A stretch of 64,000 nt of DNA from Lysinibacillus agricola (GTDB lineage: Bacteria > Bacillota > Bacilli > Bacillales_A > Planococcaceae), in contig NZ_CP067341.1 in assembly GCF_016638705.1 (NCBI RefSeq), positions 1,553,501 through 1,617,500 of the forward strand, read 5' to 3'. This document shows, in pieces, positions 44,409-53,392 of this stretch. Every line of letters begins with the position of its first letter. Position 1 is the first letter of the stretch. The position numbers and the translations under genes are program-made. Under the pieces are notes generated by a model that was not told the origin of the DNA, did not search any database, and saw nothing but the letters and a program-made list of their open reading frames with translations.

Positions 44409-44802
44409 CTACTTCGCCTCCAACTATTGAATTATTTGTTTGTACCATCGGCTTTTGCTTTCCGCTGAGTAATGGAACACAAATCCAACTTATAATGACA
44501 ACAGCAATTCCTGCAATAATGGCTAATGGCCCACCTGTTAATGCACCTAGTACATTTTGGCTCGCTGCCATTGCAATCACGACCGGAATGTACATAGCGT
44601 TCCAAAAGCTTAAACCATCCTGAGCAGGTTTACTAATTTTCCCTGCTTTCACTAACTTATCGACCACAATAATTAGAAGTAGCATTGCCACTCCAACTCC
44701 GCCTACATTAGAGTCTATCCCCATTAGAGCTCCAATAAATTCACCGACAATCATTCCTACTAAATAACACCCCGCTAAAATAGCAACTCCATAGATGACC
44801 AT
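44401..44802 (-). CDS. madL: Malonate transporter subunit MadL
   Basis: 133 aa with four membrane segments; VGMIVGEFIGALMGIDSNVGGVG and NAMYIPVVIAMAASQNVLGAL are typical MadL blocks. First gene of madLM. Its promoter region carries the inverted 12-mer operator shared with the mdcY side, so uptake and breakdown are probably induced together by malonate. Confidence 0.9.
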   Translation of the reverse strand: MVIYGVAILAGCYLVGMIVGEFIGALMGIDSNVGGVGVAMLLLIIVVDKLVKAGKISKPAQDGLSFWNAMYIPVVIAMAASQNVLGALTGGPLAIIAGIAVVIISWICVPLLSGKQKPMVQTNNSIVGGEVDA

Positions 44803-44855
44803 TTTTCTCCTACACCCCTTTATGAAATAGTTGTGACCTAATATTTAAAATATTC

Positions 44856-44867
44856 GGTCGACTGTAT
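44856..44867. promoter_or_regulatory. Candidate MdcY operator, madLM side
   Basis: GGTCGACTGTAT, the exact complement of the 12-mer at 44982-44993, located 54 bases upstream of madL. Confidence 0.6.
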
Positions 44868-44981
44868 TCTGAGATTATCATAATTTATCGAAAACAATAA
44901 ATCAACTAGAAAAATAGTATAAAGTAGAAAATATACGCTTTTGTGATTGAAATCAATATCTGTATGTAGTATTATTTTGGT

Positions 44982-44993
44982 ATACAGTCGACC
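44982..44993. promoter_or_regulatory. Candidate MdcY operator, mdc side
   Basis: ATACAGTCGACC within the imperfect palindrome TGGTATACAGTCGACCA (44979 onward, 13 of 17 positions symmetric), 37 bases upstream of the regulator start. FCD-type GntR regulators usually bind short palindromes of the form TGGTATACCA, consistent with this site. Confidence 0.65.
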
Positions 44994-45029
44994 ATGTAGT
45001 TATATTTTTTAGTTAAGGGAAGTGGTTTT

Positions 45030-45680
45030 ATGGAGTACTTTACAAATTTATTGGATAATGCCTTATCTAGAACAGTGGCACAAAAAATTATGGAGCAAAT
45101 TTTAAATGGCGAATTGAAGCCAGGAGATCAAATTGTAGAGAGTACATATGCTGAAATGTTTAACACGAGCCGATCTCCTATTCGTGAAGCAATTTACTTA
45201 CTCTCGACAGAAGGCCTTATTGAGCGAGTTCCTCGTAAGGGAGCATTTATCAAAGGTTACACACTTGCTGAGGTACAGGATTTACTAGATGTAAGGAATA
45301 GCTTAGAAATACTAGCAGCTCAGAGAATTAAAGAACCGCAAAAAAAGAAAACAATGCTTAATGACATGAAAAAAATAGTTAGAGACATGGAAAAGTGTTC
45401 AAATCAAATGGAATATACTCATTTAAACTATGCATTTCACTTTACACTCATTAAATTTAGTGAAAGTACAGTCATAGAAAGTGTTTATAGCAAAATCAGT
45501 CTACCGTTATTACGTATACAAGGTATTCATTTTTCTATCAATGACACCATGGAGAAATCTCGAAAAGAGCATCGTCGAATTTATGAGCTTTTAAAGGACA
45601 ACCAATTGGATGAATTAATTTCTATTTTAAGAAAACATACAGAAGATGTTATTTTCAATGTGCGTAGACAAATTCTGTAA
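45030..45680 (+). CDS. mdcY: GntR/FCD-family regulator of malonate catabolism, MdcY-like
   Basis: 216 aa. Winged helix at residues 10-75 (GDQIVESTYAEMFNTSRSPIREAIYLLSTEGLIERVPRKG) and a helical FCD effector domain. It is the first gene of the mdc operon and divergent from madLM. In Acinetobacter a GntR protein, MdcY, represses the mdc genes until malonate is present; the same role is likely here. AAGGGAAGTGGTTTT precedes the ATG. Confidence 0.85.
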   Translation: MEYFTNLLDNALSRTVAQKIMEQILNGELKPGDQIVESTYAEMFNTSRSPIREAIYLLSTEGLIERVPRKGAFIKGYTLAEVQDLLDVRNSLEILAAQRIKEPQKKKTMLNDMKKIVRDMEKCSNQMEYTHLNYAFHFTLIKFSESTVIESVYSKISLPLLRIQGIHFSINDTMEKSRKEHRRIYELLKDNQLDELISILRKHTEDVIFNVRRQIL

Positions 45681-45692
45681 GGAGTGATGATT

Positions 45693-46610
45693 TTGCGGAC
45701 TGCATTTTTATTTCCAGGTCAAGGTTCACAGTTTGAAGGGATGTTAGATTTCCTTCCAAATGAGCCTTGCGTGAAATATTTACTAGAACAAAGTAGTGAT
45801 ATTTTACAACAAACGGTTTCTTCATTGCACAGTAAAGAAGCGCTCGCAACAACTAAGGCTGTTCAACAATGTTTATTAATTTCCTCAGTAGCAACATACA
45901 AATTATTTGAGATTGAGGGGCTAATTCCTTCATTTGTTGCTGGACATTCGGTTGGAGCTTTTGGCGCTGCAGTAGCTGCTTGTGTATTAACGTTTGAAGA
46001 AGCATTGAGGTTAGTAACGTTACGGGGAGAATTAATGGAGCAAATTTGTAGTGACGGGTTTGGGATGGGGGTTGTCCTTGGTATGAATGAGCACGAACTT
46101 TTAGAGGTTACTGAACAATTTTTTCATGTGCATGACCCTGTTTATGTTTCGAATCGAAATGCCCCGTTTCAAATCACAATTTCTGGTTCGTTAAAGGGTT
46201 TAGAAAAGGTTATTAGTTATGTGAGTGCTCATGGAGCTAAATCTGCAAGTTTATTAAACGTCTCGACCCCTTCACATTGTCCGCTTTTTCAAGATGTTAG
46301 TAATCAAATGCTGGATGCTCTAAACAAAATTGAGTTAAAAAGACCGAAAATTCCGATTTCTAGCAACTTAAATGCACGTTTGTTGAAAACTACAGAGGCT
46401 ATTAAAAGGGATTTGGCAGAAAGTATTTGTCATCCTGTTCGATGGCATGATGCTACAAGTGTTTTATATGAAAATGGTGCTAGGTTATTTATTGAAATGC
46501 CACCTGGTGACGTCTTAACAAAGTTAGCTACAAGTGCGTTTCAGGATGTTAGATCAATGTCCGTCAGCAAAAACGGAATCGAGGACTGTCTTTTTTTATT
46601 ACAAAATTAA
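45693..46610 (+). CDS. mdcH: Malonyl-CoA:ACP transacylase of malonate decarboxylase
   Basis: 305 aa from the TTG at 45693 (AAGGAG 8 bases upstream; GTG 45684 and ATG 45687 overlap that site). FLFPGQGSQ opens the protein, and the active-site Ser is in VAGHSVGAFGAA, as in malonyltransferases. It loads malonyl onto the ACP subunit and so primes the decarboxylase. Starts 12 bases after mdcY. Confidence 0.9.
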   Translation: MRTAFLFPGQGSQFEGMLDFLPNEPCVKYLLEQSSDILQQTVSSLHSKEALATTKAVQQCLLISSVATYKLFEIEGLIPSFVAGHSVGAFGAAVAACVLTFEEALRLVTLRGELMEQICSDGFGMGVVLGMNEHELLEVTEQFFHVHDPVYVSNRNAPFQITISGSLKGLEKVISYVSAHGAKSASLLNVSTPSHCPLFQDVSNQMLDALNKIELKRPKIPISSNLNARLLKTTEAIKRDLAESICHPVRWHDATSVLYENGARLFIEMPPGDVLTKLATSAFQDVRSMSVSKNGIEDCLFLLQN

Positions 46611-46637
46611 CGTATAAACGTACAAGGGGTGTATGGA

Positions 46638-48296
46638 ATGGTGTTGATTCATGAAAGTACTACAAGGAAATCTTGGACGACAAAGTTGGATGCAAAAAAA
46701 GAAAGGCTGAATAGTGTAAAAGATTTTGTAGATGGTGTAATGATACCCACTCATCGTATTGTTGATGCTTTAGAACGCCTTATAAAGCCTAGCGATCGTG
46801 TTGTATTGGAGGGGAATAACCAAAAACAAGCATCTTTTTTGTCACAAGCCTTGTCACAGGTAAGTCCTACGAAAGTGCATGATTTGCATATGATTATGTC
46901 AAGTATTTCTCGACCAGAGCATCTTGATTTATTTGAAGATGGTATCGCGAAAAAAATAGACTTTTCCTTTGCTGGGCCGCAAAGCTTAAGAATTTCACAA
47001 ATGATTGAGGATGGGAAAATTGAACTGGGAGATCTTCATACTTATGTGGAACTTTATGGGCGATTATTTATCGATTTAATACCGAATGTTGCTTTAGTGG
47101 CAGCCGACAAAGCAGACCGTTTTGGTAACCTTTATACAGGACCAAATACCGAGGAAACACCAACTTTAGTAGAAGCGGCTGCCTTTCGTGATGGAATTGT
47201 CATTGCTCAGGTTAATGAATTAGTAGATGAATTGCCTCGTGTGGATATCCCTAGCTCATGGATAGATTTTATCGTTGTTGCAGATCAAGCATACGAATTA
47301 GAGCCTTTATTTACACGCGACCCAAGACATATTACTGATATTCAAATTTTACAAGCAATGATGGTAATTCGAGGTATCTATGAAAAGCACGGTGTTCAAT
47401 CATTAAATCATGGGATTGGCTTTAATACAGCTGCTATTGAGCTCCTTTTACCGACCTATGGTGAACAATTAGGATTGAAAGGGAAAATATGCAAAAATTG
47501 GGTATTGAATCCTCATCCTACATTAATTCCTGCTATTGAATCAGGTTGGGTTGAAAGTGTTCACTGCTTTGGTGGAGAACTAGGGATGGAAAAATACGTT
47601 GAAGCTAGACGGGATGTGTTTTTCACAGGAAGGGATGGTAGTCTTCGATCCAATCGAACTTTAGCACAATTAGCAGGTCAGTATGCAGTTGATCTGTTTA
47701 TAGGATCGACCCTCCAAATGGATGCATTAGGGAATTCCTCTACAGTTACAAAAGGACGTGTTGCTGGATATGGTGGTGCACCAAATATGGGACATGATCC
47801 AGGGGGAAGACGTCACTCCACAGAGGCTTGGAAAAATATGATGACATCAGATGATCCACTTGCACGAGGTAAAAAGCTAGTTGTACAAGTTGCTGAAACT
47901 TTCCAGGATGCGAACACACCTGTATTTGTTGAATCATTGGATGCTATTACTGTAAAGGATCAAGCGAAATTAGCAGTGGCTCCTGTAATGATTTACGGTC
48001 AGGACGTTACACATGTAGTGACAGAGGAAGGAATTGCGTACTTGTATAAAACAGATAGCTCTGCGGAAAAGCATGAAATGATTGCTTCCATCGCAGGTGT
48101 TACACCAATTGGTATGAAACATAACCCGAAATCATCATCACGCTTACGAGAAAAAGGATTAATTGCGTTACCTGAGGATTTAGGCATTCGAAGAGCGGAC
48201 GCTAAACGTTCCTTATTAGCGGCTAAAAACATTGATGAACTTGTGCAATGGTCTGGTGGGTTGTATACACCACCAGCAAAATTCAGAAGTTGGTAA
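46638..48296 (+). CDS. mdcA: Malonate decarboxylase alpha subunit (acetyl-S-ACP:malonate ACP transferase)
   Basis: 552 aa from the ATG at 46638 (AAGGGG 8 bases upstream). A CoA-transferase-like protein with KDFVDGVMIPTHRIVDALERLI near the start, LVAADKADRFGNLYTGPNTEE, and a C-terminal VTKGRVAGYGGAPNMGHDPG block found in MdcA. It swaps malonate for acetate on the ACP thiol, the first half of the catalytic cycle. Confidence 0.93.
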   Translation: MVLIHESTTRKSWTTKLDAKKERLNSVKDFVDGVMIPTHRIVDALERLIKPSDRVVLEGNNQKQASFLSQALSQVSPTKVHDLHMIMSSISRPEHLDLFEDGIAKKIDFSFAGPQSLRISQMIEDGKIELGDLHTYVELYGRLFIDLIPNVALVAADKADRFGNLYTGPNTEETPTLVEAAAFRDGIVIAQVNELVDELPRVDIPSSWIDFIVVADQAYELEPLFTRDPRHITDIQILQAMMVIRGIYEKHGVQSLNHGIGFNTAAIELLLPTYGEQLGLKGKICKNWVLNPHPTLIPAIESGWVESVHCFGGELGMEKYVEARRDVFFTGRDGSLRSNRTLAQLAGQYAVDLFIGSTLQMDALGNSSTVTKGRVAGYGGAPNMGHDPGGRRHSTEAWKNMMTSDDPLARGKKLVVQVAETFQDANTPVFVESLDAITVKDQAKLAVAPVMIYGQDVTHVVTEEGIAYLYKTDSSAEKHEMIASIAGVTPIGMKHNPKSSSRLREKGLIALPEDLGIRRADAKRSLLAAKNIDELVQWSGGLYTPPAKFRSW

Positions 48297-48318
48297 AGAA
48301 GCTTTCAAGGGGGCATCT

Positions 48319-49170
48319 ATGATCGATAAACAATATTTTGCAGAAACTTTAGCAAAAATGGCTGTTTCATCTTTAATTGAAGAAGTATCACTGACCCCAA
48401 AACCTGGATTAGTCGATGAAAAAGATGAAGGAGCACATCAAGATTTAACTTTTCATATGATGATTGGCTCAGCGCAGTGCTTAAAAAATACTTTTTATGA
48501 GATGGCTATGGCTGCTTTCGTCGAAGGTCCTTCTCAAACGTTACGTGAAAAAATTGGAGAAATAGGGCGTAGAGGCGAAAATACTATGTTTCAGTATACA
48601 GATGGTGTGAATACCCATAAAGGTGCTATTTGGTCATTAGGGTTAATTACAGCCGCAGCAGCAATTCACGGTGGCATGGCGGATGAAGAAACAATTTGTT
48701 TTACAGCGGGAAGGATTGCTCAATATGAAGATCGTTTTATCCCACACAATATTACGAATGGGATGAAAGCCATTCATGAATACGGCATTAATGGCGCAAA
48801 GGTAGAAGCACAATTAGCATTTCCGCATATTCGAAAATATAGTTTACCAATGTTGAAGGCTACCATTCATACCATGAGCTATGAACAAGCTAAGCATTTT
48901 ACTTTGCTGTCACTTATAGCACAGCTAGATGATACATGTATTCTTCATCGAGGTGGAATAGAAGGATTAAACTATGCTAAAAAACAGGCAAAACAAATAA
49001 TAGCTTCTAGTAATTTACATGAGCTCGAACATATGAATCAAAATTTTATAGCCCGCAATTTATCACCAGGTGGTAGCGCAGACTTACTAGCAGCAACAAT
49101 ATATTTACTTAAGATAAAAAAATGGTCAACAAATAGTTTATTGAAGGGGCAATTCCAAGCAACACATTGA
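48319..49170 (+). CDS. mdcB: Triphosphoribosyl-dephospho-CoA synthase
   Basis: 283 aa from the ATG at 48319 (AAGGGGG upstream; the frame extends back inside mdcA without a start site). LTPKPGLVDEKDEGAHQD, NTHKGAIWSLGLI and DDTCILHRGG are conserved in the CitG/MdcB family. It makes the precursor of the 2'-(5''-phosphoribosyl)-3'-dephospho-CoA group carried by the ACP subunit. Confidence 0.92.
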   Translation: MIDKQYFAETLAKMAVSSLIEEVSLTPKPGLVDEKDEGAHQDLTFHMMIGSAQCLKNTFYEMAMAAFVEGPSQTLREKIGEIGRRGENTMFQYTDGVNTHKGAIWSLGLITAAAAIHGGMADEETICFTAGRIAQYEDRFIPHNITNGMKAIHEYGINGAKVEAQLAFPHIRKYSLPMLKATIHTMSYEQAKHFTLLSLIAQLDDTCILHRGGIEGLNYAKKQAKQIIASSNLHELEHMNQNFIARNLSPGGSADLLAATIYLLKIKKWSTNSLLKGQFQATH

Positions 49171-49190
49171 ACATAAAAAGGGGTGTTTTT

Positions 49191-49487
49191 ATGGAAAAGT
49201 TAGTCTATTCATTTCCTGCAACTAAAGTAGTTGAACAGCGTGCACACGTTGGTGTTGTAGGCTCTGGTGATTTGGAAATTTTAATTGAGCCAACTAATAA
49301 TCTAGAAACAGTTGTTGAAATCCGAACAGGTATTACTGGGTTTGGAGAAACATGGCGAAAAGTAATCGAACGTTTTGTTAGTCAAAATGATGTATCTGCA
49401 CATATTACGATAAATGATTTTGGGGCAACACCTGGTGTAGTGTCCATTCGATTAGCACAAGCACTGGAGGTGAGTAAAAATGCTTAA
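49191..49487 (+). CDS. mdcC: Malonate decarboxylase acyl carrier protein (delta subunit)
   Basis: 98 aa from the ATG at 49191 (AAAAAGGGGTG upstream). HVGVVGSGDLEILIEP contains Ser25, the position that bears the dephospho-CoA prosthetic group in characterised MdcC. Overlaps the next gene by 8 bases. Confidence 0.92.
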   Translation: MEKLVYSFPATKVVEQRAHVGVVGSGDLEILIEPTNNLETVVEIRTGITGFGETWRKVIERFVSQNDVSAHITINDFGATPGVVSIRLAQALEVSKNA

Positions 49488-51159
49488 TACATTAACAACT
49501 AGTTTAGTAGAGACCAATGCTCGTGAACGTGCATTTTCCATTCTAGATATAGGCTATGAAATTTTAGGACCTTTTGATCGTTTTGAATCTCCGCATTTAA
49601 CTGCACAAAATATTGTCCCTCAATATGATGATGGCATGATTATTGTGAAGGGAACCCTCGATGAGAAACAAGCTGTCGTTATTTCAATCGAAGGGAGCTT
49701 TCAAGGTGGCGGTATAGGAGAAGTATCAGGGGCAAAGCTAGCTGGTACATTGGAGAAAATTTTAGCTGAATGTAAAAATGGACAACTTATTTATCCAATA
49801 ATTATTTATGATACAGGAGGTGTTCGTTTACAAGAGGCAAACTATGGCCTGTTATCAATTGCTGAAATCAGCTCTGCTATTGTAGAGCTTCGCAATTATG
49901 TTCCGGTAATCGGAATTATCCCAGGGAAAATTGGATCATTTGGAGGGATGTCCTTAACAGCTGGATTATGTAGCGCACTTATTATGACACGAGAAGGGCG
50001 TTTAGGGATGAATGGACCTGAAGTTGTTGAACAAGAGGCAGGCATCAGAGAGCTTGATGCAAAAAACAAGCAGCTTATTTGGCAAATGATTGGAGGCGCA
50101 ATTCGTACAGATATAGGTTTTGCAGATTTTATTGTTGAGGACGATGTGCCAAATTTTCGGCAAGCAATTAAAGACATTTGGAATGGGAAAGTAGAATGCA
50201 AACATCGTGTCAAAAAGTATAATGAGTTTTTAGCATTATTTAAATCACTAGATATTGTAGAAAAAATTCAACCTCATCGAGCAACAGATATTTTAAAAAC
50301 GCTAGGTAATGTAGCCGATAAGTCATTATTTCAACCACATACAACTGTTGACAGTCGTGGTCGAAGCTGGTTTAATGCTTTAACTAATAATGCGACTTCT
50401 ATAAGTGAAATTCCTTCTGTTCTCGTTGCAGAGGGTGAATTACAAGGAAAAAGGGCACGTTTTATCACAGTTGTACCAAACCCCGACAATAAATACTACC
50501 GTGCACGAAATGGTGAAGTTGGTTTACTCGAAGGGTGGGCACTTGCAAAGTATATTAGTGAAGTTATTGAAGAGGATAAGTCTGTAGCTGGCAAGAGATT
50601 AATTGTTCCAATTGTTGATGTTCCTAGCCAGGCATTTGGCTATCATGAGGAACTATTCGGTATATATTTAGCTTGTTCAGCAGCAGTTAATGCGTATGCT
50701 ACTGCTAGAATAGCTGGTCACCCAATTGTAGCAGTGTTGGTCGGCAACGCTATTTCAGGAGCATTTTTGGCACATGGTATGCAGGCAAATCGTCTAATAG
50801 CACTCAATGATGAAGGTGTAAATGTGCATGTAATGTCCAAAAAATCTGCTGCACTTATTACACAGCGAACGATCGAAGAACTTGATGAATTCTCTAAGGA
50901 TGTTCCTTCTATGGCTTATGATATTCAGTCCTTCCACAAACTTGGTGCATTATATCAACTTATTGATGGTGTTAATGCGACAAAGCCAAATAAGGAAGAT
51001 ATTATACAAGTGATTGAATCAGTTCATGACGCTTATGAGGATATTGTAGCTAAAGGTAGTACAAGCCTAGCAAATCGTCTTCATTCTGAAATTGCTATTT
51101 CATCAGGACGTCAAGCATCTATCAAGGTACGCGAAATGATTGATGAGCAATGGAAATAA
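49480..51159 (+). CDS. mdcD: Malonate decarboxylase beta-gamma subunits, fused in one chain
   Basis: 559 aa, about the sum of MdcD (285) and MdcE (240-270). Residues about 10-255 show the beta subunit (GSFQGGGIGEVSGAKLAG, DTGGVRLQEAN, GKIGSFGGMSL, LGMNGPEVVEQEAG), residues about 285-555 the gamma subunit (NKYYRARNGEVGLLEGWALA, AFGYHEELFGIYLACSAAV, VGNAISGAFLAHG). Both halves have the crotonase-like carboxyltransferase fold. Together they decarboxylate malonyl-S-ACP to acetyl-S-ACP in the cytoplasm. GGAGGTGAG precedes the ATG. The joint shows no stop or shift. Confidence 0.92.
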   Translation: MLNTLTTSLVETNARERAFSILDIGYEILGPFDRFESPHLTAQNIVPQYDDGMIIVKGTLDEKQAVVISIEGSFQGGGIGEVSGAKLAGTLEKILAECKNGQLIYPIIIYDTGGVRLQEANYGLLSIAEISSAIVELRNYVPVIGIIPGKIGSFGGMSLTAGLCSALIMTREGRLGMNGPEVVEQEAGIRELDAKNKQLIWQMIGGAIRTDIGFADFIVEDDVPNFRQAIKDIWNGKVECKHRVKKYNEFLALFKSLDIVEKIQPHRATDILKTLGNVADKSLFQPHTTVDSRGRSWFNALTNNATSISEIPSVLVAEGELQGKRARFITVVPNPDNKYYRARNGEVGLLEGWALAKYISEVIEEDKSVAGKRLIVPIVDVPSQAFGYHEELFGIYLACSAAVNAYATARIAGHPIVAVLVGNAISGAFLAHGMQANRLIALNDEGVNVHVMSKKSAALITQRTIEELDEFSKDVPSMAYDIQSFHKLGALYQLIDGVNATKPNKEDIIQVIESVHDAYEDIVAKGSTSLANRLHSEIAISSGRQASIKVREMIDEQWK

Positions 51160-51752
51160 ATGTTCACGATATAGTGAAGTTCACAACAGTGAAACAACTT
51201 AATGAGCAGACAACGATTCCTCCATGGGTAGCGAATTCGTCAGCAGCTACTTCCTATGGAGTCGTTCGCAGGGCGCAAATTACTAACGAATTAGTGCCGA
51301 TTGGGCTTCGAGGGAATGCACGACATGAAAGATATGGTACTACAATTCATAAGAAGTATATTTTAGAGATTATTAAGCCATATTCATTAATAGAGCAATT
51401 AGATAATTTTAAGGACAATCGCTTTTATACGTTATTAAATTCTATTCGCCATAAATTCGATCCATATAAAATAAAATGGGGGCCTACTGGTAGTGTAGGC
51501 TTCGAACTAGCGACAGGTATCCCTGTAACCTCCAAAAAGAGTGATTTAGATTTAATTATTTGTATGGATGCTATCGACGAGGTTTTGCTAGATAAAATTA
51601 GTAATTTGTTAGCTGATTCTAGAATAATGATTGATCCCCAAATTGAAATTCCACGAATTGGTGCTTTTTTATTGAAAGATTATATGGAAAATAAAGAAAA
51701 TGGCTTTATTTTAAGAACATTTTATGGACCAAAGCTATATAAAATTTTATAG
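51150..51752 (+). CDS. mdcG: Phosphoribosyl-dephospho-CoA transferase (holo-ACP synthase)
   Basis: 200 aa, starting inside the end of the fused mdcD-E gene (10-base overlap). The N-terminus VHDIVKF and the nucleotidyltransferase motif VTSKKSDLDLIICMDA (two Asp for metal) match MdcG/CitX-type enzymes, as does GSVGFELATGIPVT. It attaches the prosthetic group to Ser25 of MdcC. Last gene of the operon, followed by a terminator. Confidence 0.9.
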   Translation: MEINVHDIVKFTTVKQLNEQTTIPPWVANSSAATSYGVVRRAQITNELVPIGLRGNARHERYGTTIHKKYILEIIKPYSLIEQLDNFKDNRFYTLLNSIRHKFDPYKIKWGPTGSVGFELATGIPVTSKKSDLDLIICMDAIDEVLLDKISNLLADSRIMIDPQIEIPRIGAFLLKDYMENKENGFILRTFYGPKLYKIL

Positions 51753-51779
51753 TGAAGAACTTAACTATCCCTGTAAAAT

Positions 51780-51819
51780 AGTCCGTTGGCAGTGTAAAAG
51801 CTGTTGACGGACTTTTTTA
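51780..51819 (+). terminator. Terminator of the mdc operon
   Basis: AGTCCGTTGGCAG (51780-51792) and CTGTTGACGGACT (51801-51813), one mismatch, then TTTTTAT. Confidence 0.88.
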
Positions 51820-51871
51820 TTGAGCTATAGTTATACTTATACGAATTGGCTAAAAAAAATGAGGTGCACAT

Positions 51872-52336
51872 ATGATTTTAATAAGTTCTTGCTTGGCAGG
51901 ATTAAAGGTACGTTATAACGGAACAGATAGTTTAGATGAAAGAATTCAACGGCTTATGTTAGAAAATAAGGCGGTAACTGTATGCCCTGAACTTATGGGA
52001 GGTTTTTCGACGCCTCGTGAGCCCGCTGAAATTGTTGGTGGAGATGGTGAAGACGTTCTTGATGGAAAAGCGAGAGTGGTTGAAAAATCTGGCCGTGATG
52101 TAACGGAGCTTTATATAAAGGGCGCATATGCAACATTACATAAAGCACTTGAAGTAGGCGCGACTAAGGTTATTTTAAAAGAGTATAGTCCATCCTGTGG
52201 CAGTGCAATGATTTACAATGGGGATTTCAATGGTACAAAATTAGTTGGCGTAGGCGTAACAACTGCATTGCTTAGAAGAAATAATATTGCGGTCTTTTCT
52301 GAAGAAGATGTTTCGGAGTTACTTTTGCAAATTTGA
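51872..52336 (+). CDS. DUF523-family protein
   Basis: 154 aa with the three conserved cysteine sites of this family: SSCLAGLKVRYNG at the N-terminus, VCPELMGGFSTPR, and KEYSPSCGSAMIYNG. These cysteines suggest metal or Fe-S binding. The function is unknown in general. It starts 50 bases after the mdc terminator with GAGGTGCAC upstream and appears monocistronic. Confidence 0.85.
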   Translation: MILISSCLAGLKVRYNGTDSLDERIQRLMLENKAVTVCPELMGGFSTPREPAEIVGGDGEDVLDGKARVVEKSGRDVTELYIKGAYATLHKALEVGATKVILKEYSPSCGSAMIYNGDFNGTKLVGVGVTTALLRRNNIAVFSEEDVSELLLQI

Positions 52337-52386
52337 TAGGGGAATATGTTTTTGTCTTAGTATATTATACTGAATAATATTAACAG

Positions 52387-52413
52387 GCGTGTTGATTAGG
52401 AAAATATAGGTTT
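52387..52413 (+). repeat. 27-bp direct repeat, left copy
   Basis: Identical over 27 bases to 54478-54504 (GCGTGTTGATTAGG then AAAATATAGGTTT); five more bases on the left match with one difference. The reading frame of the next gene opens directly after it. Confidence 0.85.
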
Positions 52414-52415
52414 GA

Positions 52416-53150
52416 TATATTGGTGAGGCCTTTGATAAAAAAGTAGTATATTTAAAGAATCAAGACATACAACCGTATAGTTTGATTCTTATAAGGGATG
52501 TAAATGCTACAGAGCTTGAAAATCTTAATCTAGTACGCATCTGTGAATTGCTATATCAAGGAAAATCTGTCGTCTATAGTGATCGTTTTATGGCAGTGAT
52601 TAAAGAAAAAGGTCAATTATTCTATAGCAATGATTTTTCTAATTTCAAACCCTTTGTTTATCAGGAGTTTGTAGAGGATAAAAATGTAGTTAAGTTAGGG
52701 GATTTGTGGTTTAAAACAGATAGAGGCAATTTTTATATGGACTACGCTTATGCCACTACGGGAGAATTTATTTTATATTATGTGGATGGACAAGACATTT
52801 CAAGAGTAGCCATTGAAAAAGCACCGATTAAGGCTGTGAAAACTTATCAGAATAATGTATATTACCTAACAAGGTATGAGCGTGGTGTAGTAAATGCTCA
52901 TGAAACGAGTAATTTAAAGTATGCAACGCTTAAAAATGGGCAGTGGGTTTCTGATTATTTAGGTAAGCCAGGATTTTACTATGGTTTTGATACTTTAGCT
53001 AATCCATATAACTGGAAAATAGATGATAACGGCATCTACATTTTTGGTTATAATAGATTTGGTAATTTAAGCTCAGCTGAAAGAAAAGAAACTTTTGGGA
53101 ATTACAGGATAGACTTAGAGGGTCATAATCATGAGGTAGTAAACCCTTAA
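52416..53150 (+). pseudogene. 5'-truncated gene for a Tyr-rich (DKNYY-like) repeat protein
   Basis: 245 open codons following a TGA at 52413-52415. Only a TTG at 52482 could serve as start, with no ribosome site. The residues before it (DKKVVYLKNQDIQPYSLILI) continue the same pattern as those after, so the frame was longer. Repeated elements such as GQLFYSNDF, GNFYMDYAYATT and NVYYLTRYERG suggest beta-repeat DKNYY-type proteins, seen in cell-surface or periplasmic contexts. Truncation coincides with the direct repeat. Confidence 0.55.
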
Positions 53151-53174
53151 AGTTTGAGTTTTGATGATGTAGAG

Positions 53175-53227
53175 AATTGGCTGGTTTGAGTTCGGTATTT
53201 ATACGGGACTTAAGCCAGTCAATTTTT
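53175..53227 (+). terminator. Terminator after the DKNYY-like gene
   Basis: AATTGGCTGGTTT (53175-53187) pairs with AAGCCAGTCAATT (53212-53224), one G-T, then TTT. Large loop. Confidence 0.55.
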
Positions 53228-53292
53228 GCTTAATCCGTTTGTTATAGTGGGTGCTGTTTATAAAATCGCACATAAGTGACTTGCAGAGTTAA

Positions 53293-53323
53293 AAAGGGAC
53301 TCCTAAAAATTAGGAATCCCTTT
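53293..53323. terminator. Short bidirectional hairpin terminator
   Basis: AAAGGGACTCCTAA and TTAGGAATCCCTTT with A-run and T-run outside. It can serve the minus-strand gene ending at 53393. Confidence 0.7.
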
Positions 53324-53392
53324 CTTGTTTCTTAAGAGTTATCAAATGAGTGTTCACCATTAGAAAGAAGCTATTTAGTGATTTTCAAGGAT

